Source: Bradyrhizobium sp. CB3481
GTDB lineage: Bacteria > Pseudomonadota > Alphaproteobacteria > Rhizobiales > Xanthobacteraceae
Length of the DNA stretch: 64,000 nucleotides
Direction: 5' to 3'
Assembly (NCBI RefSeq): GCF_029714305.1
Contig: NZ_CP121647.1
Span: 434,001-498,000 of the forward strand
The notes below the pieces were generated by a model, which saw only the letters and a program-made list of their open reading frames with translations, was not told the DNA's origin and did not search any database. The position numbers were made by a program, and so were the translations under genes. Shown here piece after piece: positions 57,184 through 64,000 of this stretch. Every line of letters starts with the position of its first letter. Position 1 is the stretch's first letter.

Positions 57184-58086
57184 TTATTTCGCGTCCGCGC
57201 TCGCCATCACCGGTCGCACCGGATCGCCCTCGCGGAGCAGCGCGCCGGCGCGCGCCACCACGATGTCGCCTTCCTGCAGGCCGGAGGTGATCTCGACCTG
57301 ACCAGCCGACATCAGCCCGGTCTCCACCCGCCGCGTCTCGACGCGCGAGCGCCGCACCACCTGCACCACGGTGCCGGCGGTGCCGTAGAGGATCGCGGTC
57401 AGCGGCACCGCGACGCCGCAGCTCTGCCCGGTCTTGATCTGCGCGCGGCCGGATGAATTGACCAGCAGGCGGCGGTTGGCGATGACGCCGACGAACACCT
57501 GCGCAAGCTGGCTGTTCGGCTCGACGGTGGTCGACAGACGCCGCACCTTGCCGTCAACCTCGCCGGCGCCGATCACCTTGATCCGCGCGGTCTGGTTCAC
57601 TTGCAGTTTTGCGATGTCGCGCGTCGGCACCATGCCGACCAGATCGAACTCGCCGCGCGCGATGATCGAGAACAGCGCTTCGCCCTTGCCGGAGGCCATC
57701 GCGCCGACCGAAGCGGTGGAAGCCGAGATCACCCCTGCGACCGGCGCTTGCACCGAGATCTGGCCGCCCTCGGGCAGGTTCAGCTTCGCCAGCACCTGGC
57801 CCGCGGAGACGCTGTCGCCCGCATCCGCCATCACTTCGGCGACCTTCAGCCCCATCCGCTCGGGCCGCACCTGCGTCTCCTCGCGCGCAATGATCGTGCC
57901 GGAGACTTCGACGATATTGGCAAAGCAGGATTTCGCGGCCTTGAGCACGGTCACTGCGGCGCCCTTGGGGGCGGCGGGGTCGATCTCGTCGGCGGCGCGC
58001 GAAATGGATGTCGAAAGGCAGAATACGCCCGCGGCGACGAGGACAGTGAGCTTCGGCGCAAGATCGCGCGCGGCAAAGGCGGGCAT
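57184..58086 (-). CDS. Orphan HlyD-like periplasmic adaptor
   Basis: The 300-residue protein has a signal peptide (KLTVLVAAGVFCLSTSISRA) and RND-type adaptor elements: a lipoyl-like pair (VMADAGDSVSAGQVLAKLNLP, ISVQAPVAGVISASTASVG) without the long helical hairpin, then a barrel and a membrane-proximal segment (VEITSGLQEGDIVVARAGALL). It is shorter than MacA or AcrA. No pump permease follows; the next gene downstream is the GIY-YIG protein, so its partner lies elsewhere or is absent. Confidence 0.85.
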   Translation of the reverse strand: MPAFAARDLAPKLTVLVAAGVFCLSTSISRAADEIDPAAPKGAAVTVLKAAKSCFANIVEVSGTIIAREETQVRPERMGLKVAEVMADAGDSVSAGQVLAKLNLPEGGQISVQAPVAGVISASTASVGAMASGKGEALFSIIARGEFDLVGMVPTRDIAKLQVNQTARIKVIGAGEVDGKVRRLSTTVEPNSQLAQVFVGVIANRRLLVNSSGRAQIKTGQSCGVAVPLTAILYGTAGTVVQVVRRSRVETRRVETGLMSAGQVEITSGLQEGDIVVARAGALLREGDPVRPVMASADAK

Positions 58087-58403
58087 TGACAATTCCTTCT
58101 CAAATTCAGGGTCTTGGATACCAGAAAGGCGGCCGAGGAGCCAAGCAGGACGAGGCCTTTCCCGGCGGCGCATCGGCGCGATTTTCCAGGCGTCCCCGGG
58201 GCTTCCCGACGTTCTCTATTTTTGTCTTGGCCGCACGGGGAAATGTTCAACCCGGTGAATAGCGGCTGCTTGACCCAAAACGCGGGATCATGCGGTGCGC
58301 AAGCGTGCTCGCCGAAGCCTGCTGACAGGATGCTGGCAACAGCCCTTCGATAGAAAGGAGGGGCCGGCAAGCCCATCGGGTTCCGGCTTCGGAGAACATA
58401 GCC
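58087..58403. other. Divergent intergenic region upstream of the DUF1127 gene
   Basis: I see no gene in these 317 bases and no motif I can name. A strong GAAAGGAGGGGCC lies ~45 bases before the DUF1127 ATG, too far to be its ribosome-binding site; GGAGAAC near 58396 is better placed. Confidence 0.4.
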
Positions 58404-58670
58404 ATGACGATGCTGACCCTTATGCAGACTTCCGCCGCCAGGCCATTTGTCTTGCGAACGGCAGTTCGGCTGGCGCACCTGCGCCGTTTCATCAACCGCT
58501 TCTTCGCGGCCGTGATCGCGCGCCACGAGCAGCACGCCGCGCGCGCGGCCCTGCAAAAGCTCGACGATCGCACTCTCGCGGATATTGGCATGTGCCGCAC
58601 GCAGATCGAGAGCAATCTCGAAGATCTGGCGCAGGCCCGCGCGCGAATGCAGCAGCCGGGGTGGCATTGA
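58404..58670 (+). CDS. DUF1127-domain small protein
   Basis: The 88-residue basic protein ends in the DUF1127 signature LQKLDDRTLADIGMCRTQIE. Such arginine-rich short proteins in alphaproteobacteria affect RNA turnover, phosphate or stress responses; a family member binds RNA. The first 30 residues are a variable basic helix. It is transcribed alone, convergent with the cyclase. Confidence 0.88.
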   Translation: MTMLTLMQTSAARPFVLRTAVRLAHLRRFINRFFAAVIARHEQHAARAALQKLDDRTLADIGMCRTQIESNLEDLAQARARMQQPGWH

Positions 58671-58735
58671 GGGGATGCGGGCGGCGGCGCTGCCCGGCAG
58701 CTTCACCCTCCAGGGGAGGGTAAGCAAACCGCGCG

Positions 58736-61189
58736 CTATTGCTTCTTCTTCATCCGCGCGGCGGCGGCCGCTGCATCCACGACATTGTCGACCTCTTCGC
58801 GCCAGCGGATGATCTCGGCGGCGAGGATCGGGTGATTGAAGCCCTTCAGGTTCAGATCGTCGATCGGCTTTCCCTCGACCCACTGTTCGACCATGCCGTA
58901 GACGCGCCTCGACACCACGATCTGGTTCGCCTTGGCCTCGTCGCACAAGCGTGAGGCGAGGTTGGTCACGCTGCCGATCGCGGCATATTCCAGGCGCTGC
59001 TCGAAACCGATTTGGCCGAGCGTGGCGTAGCCGAGCGCGATGCCGATGCCGAAGCCGAGATTGTGACCACGGTTGCGCCATTTCTCGGTCAGCGCGCCGA
59101 CGGTGTCGCGCATCTCGACTGCCATCTTCACGGCGCGCGCGGTGTGATCGGCGAACTGGATCGGCGCGTTGAACAGGATCATCACGCCGTCGCCGGCATA
59201 GCGGTCGAGCGTGCCTTCATACTTGAAGATCAGTTCGCCGAGCGCGGCGTGATATTCACGCAGCACGTTCATCGCCTCTTCCGGCTCGGTGGTCTCGGTG
59301 AAGGCGGTGAAGCCGCGCAGGTCGCAGAACACGACGGTGACCTCGCGGCGGTGGCTGTCGAGCAGGCCCTCATGACCGTCGGACGAGGCGATCAGTTGCG
59401 CCACCTGCGGCGCCAGGAAGCGCTCCAGCCGACGGATGCGCTCGATCTCGCCGAGCTGCGTTTCGACGCGCTCTTCCAGCGAGCGGTTCCAGTCGCGGAG
59501 CTGGTCGGTCTGGTCCTGCAGCTTGGCGGCCTGCCGGCTCACCATGTCGTTGGCGGCGAGCAGTTCGCGGCTCTTGTGGTCGACCTCGGTGAACAGCCGT
59601 GCATTGCGCATCGCCAGCACCGCCTGGTGCGCAAAGGTCTTCATCAGGCCGATCAGATTGTCGGAGAACTCACCTTCGTTCCGTCGCAGCACCACCAGCG
59701 AGCCCAAAATGCCGGTCTGGTCGACCAGCGGCACCACCAGCACCGAGTGGAAGCCGGCCTCGATCGCAACGTCGCGCAGCGGATGCTCGGAGGTCGCGCC
59801 GAGCTGCGGGATCGCGATCGGCTCGCCGGACGTGGCGGCTTCGCCGAGCGGGGAATTGTCGGCATCGATGGCGCGATGGCGGCCTTCGGCCGCCTTGTCG
59901 ATGCCGATCGATTCGGTCAGCGAGAACTGGTGATTGCCGGCATCATAGCCGTAGATCAGCACGGCGTCGGCGTGGGTGATTTCGAGCGCGCGGGCGGCGA
60001 CGGTCGGCAGCACGGCGTTGAGATCGAGCGAGGAGGCGACCGCGCGGCCGACTTCCTCGAGCACCTTGAGCTCGTTGATCGATTGCGCCAGATCCCGCGT
60101 TCGCTCCTTCACCTTGTCTTCGAGGTCGGAATAGGTCTCGGCAAGCTGCCCGGCCATGCTGTTGAACTGGTTGGCCAGCTCTTCCAGCTCGTCGGAGGTT
60201 TTCACCTCGATGCGGTGGCCGAAATCGCCGGCGCCGAGCCGCCGCGCGCCGGCCTGCAGCGCCGTGATCGGTACCAGCATGCGCCGCGCCATGATGGTGC
60301 CGGCGATGATCGCGACCACGAGGCCAAGCGCGATCAAAAACGCGATCCGCACCAGCTGATCGCGGATCGGCGTCAGCGCCTGCGCCGTCGGCTGCTCGAA
60401 GAACACGTGCCAGCCGAGCTTCGGCACCACGCTCGATGTCGTCAGCACGGCATCGCCGCGGACATCGGTGCCCGAAACCGGCGCGACGCCGCCGGGCTTG
60501 CTGACGGCGGCGACCTGCGGCAGCGCCAACAGGTTCTTGCCGATCTCCGGGCCGGTCGAGGACGTCGCCAGCACGTCGCCCCTGGCGTCCGTGACGAAGG
60601 CATAGGTGACCTTGCCGATCTGCGCGTCGATCAGGAACTCGGAGAGGAAATCGAGGTCGATCTCGGCCAGCGTGATGCTGCCATCGGCATGCGACAGCAC
60701 GATCGACATGAAGGGACGTTCGCCGCGGAAATAGGCCGGCGCAAAGCTGCTGCCGCGGGCGGCGGTCTCGGTAATCCTGACGTCCCGCGAGAAGTCCGCG
60801 TTGCTGCCGGGCGTGATGATCTGCCGCGTCATGCGCAGCTGTTCGCGGCCCTGGGCGTTGATCAGGGAGAGCTGGCTCACCTGCTGCACCTGCCGCAGCA
60901 ATTGCGCGTAATCGTCGCGGCGCTTTTCGGGCGTGTCGGAGGAGGCGCGCGTGACCCAGTTGATCTGCCGTTCGAGGTCGGCCATCGATTGCTGGATCCG
61001 CTTGGCGGTCGCTTCCGCCTTCTCGGACATGCCGTCGTTCAGCGAGCTCTTGATGCCGCGATAGGTGATCCAGATTTCCATCGCGCCGTTGACGGCCAGC
61101 ACGAACACGACGAGCCCGACCAGCGCGACGACGTATTTGGCGAACAAGCCTTCGCGCAGGAACCAGACTCTGTCTTTGACCTCGCTCAT
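58736..61189 (-). CDS. Membrane adenylate/guanylate cyclase with sensor, HAMP and GAF domains
   Basis: The 817-residue protein has an N-terminal membrane segment (VVALVGLVVFVLAVNGAM), a periplasmic Cache-like sensor to ~285, a second segment (IAFLIALGLVVAIIAGTIMA), HAMP (ARRLGAGDFGHRI), a coiled linker, GAF (~390-540), a second coiled coil and a class III cyclase domain (VVFCDLRGFTAF and YAGDGVMILFNAP carry the metal Asp residues). It makes cAMP or cGMP on an external cue. I start at MSEVKDRVW, which has GAGGG upstream; a GTG at 61279 is possible. Confidence 0.93.
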   Translation of the reverse strand: MSEVKDRVWFLREGLFAKYVVALVGLVVFVLAVNGAMEIWITYRGIKSSLNDGMSEKAEATAKRIQQSMADLERQINWVTRASSDTPEKRRDDYAQLLRQVQQVSQLSLINAQGREQLRMTRQIITPGSNADFSRDVRITETAARGSSFAPAYFRGERPFMSIVLSHADGSITLAEIDLDFLSEFLIDAQIGKVTYAFVTDARGDVLATSSTGPEIGKNLLALPQVAAVSKPGGVAPVSGTDVRGDAVLTTSSVVPKLGWHVFFEQPTAQALTPIRDQLVRIAFLIALGLVVAIIAGTIMARRMLVPITALQAGARRLGAGDFGHRIEVKTSDELEELANQFNSMAGQLAETYSDLEDKVKERTRDLAQSINELKVLEEVGRAVASSLDLNAVLPTVAARALEITHADAVLIYGYDAGNHQFSLTESIGIDKAAEGRHRAIDADNSPLGEAATSGEPIAIPQLGATSEHPLRDVAIEAGFHSVLVVPLVDQTGILGSLVVLRRNEGEFSDNLIGLMKTFAHQAVLAMRNARLFTEVDHKSRELLAANDMVSRQAAKLQDQTDQLRDWNRSLEERVETQLGEIERIRRLERFLAPQVAQLIASSDGHEGLLDSHRREVTVVFCDLRGFTAFTETTEPEEAMNVLREYHAALGELIFKYEGTLDRYAGDGVMILFNAPIQFADHTARAVKMAVEMRDTVGALTEKWRNRGHNLGFGIGIALGYATLGQIGFEQRLEYAAIGSVTNLASRLCDEAKANQIVVSRRVYGMVEQWVEGKPIDDLNLKGFNHPILAAEIIRWREEVDNVVDAAAAAARMKKKQ

Positions 61190-61371
61190 CCGGACCCTCG
61201 GCACCGCACCGGGCGCGCGCATCGGTTTGTCGCTGGCGCCGCCTGTCTCGGCAGCCCCGGCTGAGGGCCTGTTTAGCACGAATTGGCAGGCGGGTTTGTG
61301 GGCCCGCCAACATGGTTAGCCCGGATTTTAGGCAGGAATCGGGGAGATTTCGTCATGCGCGGCTTGATCGA

Positions 61372-61527
61372 ACCTCGCCCCGCTTGCGGGGAGAGGTCGG
61401 CGCGAAGCGCCGGGTGAGGGGGTACAGGTCCATCGGCAATCACTGCTCGCGGAGAGAGCCCTCACCCCAACCCTCTCAGTGCGAGCTTCGCTCGTCGCGG
61501 CCCAGTGAAGGACGGGGAGAGGGAGTT
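61372..61527. repeat. Palindromic repeat, family 6 (CTCGCCCCGCTTGCGGGGAGAGG type)
   Basis: CCTCGCCCCGCTTGCGGGGAG at the left with GCGCGAAGCGCCGGGTGAGG. The right half has CCCTCACCCCAACCCTC, CGAGCTTCGCTCG and ACGGGGAGAGG. It occupies the gap between the cyclase and the AsmA-family gene. Confidence 0.85.
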
Positions 61528-61545
61528 GAGCAGGCTTCCGCTGCA

Positions 61546-63612
61546 TCAGCGATTGAATAACTGCCGCAGTACCTCGTTCATCGGCTGGCTGTCCTGCTGC
61601 GCGGTCGTGTCGCCTGGCGGCATGGGAGCTGCCGGCTCGGATGGTGCGGCTTGCGCGGGGTCCTGCTCGGGCGGATTCGGACCGACGAGGCTGCGCTGGC
61701 CACCCGGACGCGCGCGGCCCTGGCCGGGACTTTGGCCCCCGCCGCCCTGGCCGAACCCGCTGAGGCCTTGCTGCAGAAGATTGCCGATGGTCTCGCCGAG
61801 CTGGCCGCCGAGCGGGTTGTTGGCTGGCGGCTGGCCGCCCGCTGCGCCCTGTCCGCCGGTCGTGCCGGGCTGTCCGCCGAGCAGGCTGCCGATCGCGGCG
61901 CCAAGCCCCGCGCCCTGCTCGCCGAACAGGCCCTTGCCCATTTCCTTCAGCTTGGCATAGGCCGCCTCGGGATTGTCGAGGATGCCCTGCATCTCCGGAT
62001 AGATCCGTGGGTTTCCCCACGGGCCCTCGATCATCACGGGGATGCCGAGCCCGACCGGATCATTGGCGCGGCCCTGGCCTTCGGTGGTCAGCACCAGCTT
62101 CGGCTCGACGCGAAATCCGATCTGCTTGGTGTCGAGCGCGATGGTTCCGACGCCGGTCATCTTGACCAGCGGGCCGACGAGATTGAGGTCGGTGGTTTGC
62201 GCCTGGCCTTTGTCGATCTTGAACGAGGCCGACAATTGCGAGAGGTCGGTCGCTTTCTCCTCGCTCTCCTGCCAGCCCGACAGCGGGCGCGCGGTCAGCG
62301 AGCGGATCATTTGCGCCACGTTGAGCCCTTTGATCGCGCCGTCCTGGAACACGATGAAGGCGGTGCCCGCCATGTTCGACATGATCGCGCGCTGGCTGGT
62401 GCCGGAGGAGAGCACGCTGATCCTGGCCTGCATCCTGCCGTCCAGCCTGTCGAAATCGGCGAGGCCATGCAGCAGTGGCAGCGCGCGCACGCCGGTAAGG
62501 TCGACGCCCATCGCATAGGTCGGCGTGGCGGCGGAGACATCGACGGTCAGATCGCCGCTGGCGCTACCTTCATAGGCGCCGAGGTTGGCGACCCGCGCCT
62601 TCAAAACGCCGCTTGCAAGGGTGGCATCGATCGCGGCGCGAGCGAAACGCGCCTCGCCGATACTGAGTTCGGCCGCCGAAATGCGCGCCTGGATGTCGAT
62701 ATAGTTGAGACCATTATTATCGATCGTTGCATTGCTCCAGGGCTGCCCCGACGTATTGCCGCTGCTTGACGATGCGAGCGCGAGCTTCTGGAAGTCGAGA
62801 TCTAGCTTGACCAGCGGCTTGCTCGACAGGTCGAACGAGGCCCAGCCATTGAACGCGGCCTCGCCGAGCGCGCCGGTCACGCTGTTGATCATCACGACCG
62901 GGCCGTTGAGGCGGGCTTCGGCTTTGGCTGTGAGCTGGGCCTCCAACAGGCCCGGCGCATCGATCTTGATCTCGGCCGGAATGTTCTGCCGCTCGAGCGG
63001 CGGCGCGGGCAGCGCTGCCTTGAGCTCGAATTTGAGCGGGTTGCCGTTCTTGCGCGCATTGCCCGACACGGTGACCTTGCGGTCGGCATCGATGACGATG
63101 TCGACATTGACGGTCTCGATCCTGTTCTCGACGCGGTCGCGCAGGTTGGAGAGCACGACGGTGCCGCCGCTAACGCTGATATGGTCGATCGAGACGGCCT
63201 CTGACGTCTTGCCGGCGGCGGGCTTCGGGGAGGAAGCGGCATCCCTCACGCGCTCGCGCCGTAGCGGCAGATTCACCACCGGGCGAATGATGACGAGCTC
63301 GGTGATGTGCGGCTTGCCTGCCCACAGGCTCGCAAGCGTCACGTCGGCCTCGATGCTCGCGGCGGCGAAGCGGCGGTTGATGTCGCTGTCCTTCGGATTC
63401 TGCAGCGTGACATCGTTCAGCGTGATGTTGAGCGATGGCCACAGGCCGATCCTGGCGCCGCCATTGATAGTGAGCTTGTAGCCGGTCTCGCGCTCGACCC
63501 GCGCCGCGATCTCGGTCGTCAGGAAACCCGAGGGGATGCCGATCGCCAACGTCAGCGCGATGATAACGATCACGGCAACGATGGCGGCGCCGGCAATTTT
63601 CAGTGCTTTCAT
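61546..63612 (-). CDS. AsmA-family protein
   Basis: The 688-residue protein has one N-terminal membrane segment (AGAAIVAVIVIIALTLAIG), a beta-rich periplasmic region with the AsmA start (RVERETGYKLTINGGARIGLWPSLNITLNDVTLQNP) and the AsmA-2 C-terminal stretch (LVGPLVKMTGVGTIALDTKQIGFRVEPKLVL). AsmA proteins are thought to carry phospholipid between membranes. The last ~110 residues are a Gly/Gln/Pro-rich tail, longer than usual and probably disordered. Confidence 0.93.
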   Translation of the reverse strand: MKALKIAGAAIVAVIVIIALTLAIGIPSGFLTTEIAARVERETGYKLTINGGARIGLWPSLNITLNDVTLQNPKDSDINRRFAAASIEADVTLASLWAGKPHITELVIIRPVVNLPLRRERVRDAASSPKPAAGKTSEAVSIDHISVSGGTVVLSNLRDRVENRIETVNVDIVIDADRKVTVSGNARKNGNPLKFELKAALPAPPLERQNIPAEIKIDAPGLLEAQLTAKAEARLNGPVVMINSVTGALGEAAFNGWASFDLSSKPLVKLDLDFQKLALASSSSGNTSGQPWSNATIDNNGLNYIDIQARISAAELSIGEARFARAAIDATLASGVLKARVANLGAYEGSASGDLTVDVSAATPTYAMGVDLTGVRALPLLHGLADFDRLDGRMQARISVLSSGTSQRAIMSNMAGTAFIVFQDGAIKGLNVAQMIRSLTARPLSGWQESEEKATDLSQLSASFKIDKGQAQTTDLNLVGPLVKMTGVGTIALDTKQIGFRVEPKLVLTTEGQGRANDPVGLGIPVMIEGPWGNPRIYPEMQGILDNPEAAYAKLKEMGKGLFGEQGAGLGAAIGSLLGGQPGTTGGQGAAGGQPPANNPLGGQLGETIGNLLQQGLSGFGQGGGGQSPGQGRARPGGQRSLVGPNPPEQDPAQAAPSEPAAPMPPGDTTAQQDSQPMNEVLRQLFNR

Positions 63613-63830
63613 ATCGATATTCCAGACCGCGCAAACGGCACTTATTTCGGTGGCGCAACCCGTAGGCGCAACCGCTCAGGCAAGTTTATCCCGGAAAGGG
63701 AGGAGGACCCAGCGCCCAAAAATATTCCGGGGGTGCTGCAAAGTTATGTGACTTATGACACACTCGGTGACCGGGGAATCCTGCTAACGGCGCATTCGGG
63801 GGACGGTAATTCGATCTGGAAGGCAATACG

Positions 63831-64000
63831 ATGAGTAAACAGGCCGAATTTGCGGTCATTCTGAAAATGAACCCGATGTTTGCCGATTTGGGCGCGGATG
63901 AATTGCAGCGCATCTCCGGACTTTGCCACACCCAGCAGCTCGGCGTTGGCGAAATGTTGTTTCAGAAGGGCGATCCCGGCGATGCTCTCTATGGCGTACG
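63831..64000 (+). CDS. Crp/Fnr-type cyclic-nucleotide-binding protein, cut by the window end
   Basis: The first 56 residues are visible (MSKQAEFAVILKMNPMFADL, then HTQQLGVGEMLFQKGDPGDALYGV). This is the start of a cyclic-nucleotide-binding barrel, with GEMLFQKGDPGDALY as the typical loop. The rest lies outside. It could be a Crp-like regulator, and it lies near the cyclase gene, but that link is only suggestive. The 218 bases upstream show no site I can name. Confidence 0.85.
   Translation, partial: MSKQAEFAVILKMNPMFADLGADELQRISGLCHTQQLGVGEMLFQKGDPGDALYGV

Overview
The window reads as chromosome of a Bradyrhizobium-like alphaproteobacterium (Hyphomicrobiales, Nitrobacteraceae). The basis is high GC with strong third-position GC bias, the rplU-rpmA-GNAT-obgE neighbourhood, DUF6894 and DUF1127 small proteins, a CheA with a C-terminal receiver, FlbT next to flagellin, and many short palindromic intergenic elements of the rhizobial type. 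I see no phage, insertion sequence, plasmid module or CRISPR array.

Layout. 1-4.5 kb: ribosome-linked genes on the minus strand (rplU, rpmA, GNAT, obgE) with a MaoC-like protein and a DMT exporter. 4.9-8.2 kb: an unusual ROK-family protein, an epoxide-hydrolase-like enzyme, tRNA-Ser(CGA) and two small proteins. 8.3-12.4 kb: a minus-strand MacAB-like ABC export operon headed by a Sel1-repeat protein. 12.5-16 kb: a serine hydrolase, a Gly/His-rich secreted protein, a GH3 protein and a small secreted protein. 16-34 kb: a signalling, motility and chemotaxis region (LuxR-type regulator, CheY, Crp, single-domain receivers, flagellin, flbT, cheA-cheW-cheY-cheR-pilZ, a FixJ-type regulator and a 1168-residue hybrid kinase). 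34-43 kb: a GntR-controlled sugar-acid operon (NitT/TauT-type ABC importer, IlvD/Edd dehydratase, SMP-30 lactonase, RraA-type protein, aldehyde dehydrogenase). 43-52 kb: a frameshifted GNAT, oligopeptidase B, a ferric-type ABC importer and a class V aminotransferase. 52-64 kb: LssY-C protein, nuclease-sunset protein, an unrecognised 575-residue protein, a caspase-fold protein, a GIY-YIG protein, an orphan HlyD-like adaptor, DUF1127, a membrane adenylate/guanylate cyclase, an AsmA-family protein and the start of a Crp/Fnr-type protein.

The most interesting signal is not a gene. A palindrome CCGTA-N4-TACGG occurs perfectly in four intergenic regions, and with one mismatch in three more places. 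It lies upstream of a small gene (7441), the LuxR-type gene (16254 and 16394), another small gene (17495), cheY (18190), cheA (23491), and between a divergent hypothetical gene and the FixJ-type regulator (29145). Two LuxR/GerE-type proteins in the same region share almost the same recognition helix, so I propose an undescribed regulon centred on this signalling region. One of these proteins appears to be a degenerate histidine-kinase dimerisation domain, without its histidine, fused to a LuxR helix-turn-helix.

Other notable items are a ROK protein whose halves look circularly permuted, a caspase-fold protein with His-Cys replaced by Tyr-Ser, a perfect 22-bp GntR operator, Crp- and FixK/FNR-like boxes, a receiver pseudogene with an internal deletion, and a GIY-YIG gene bracketed by palindromic repeats.
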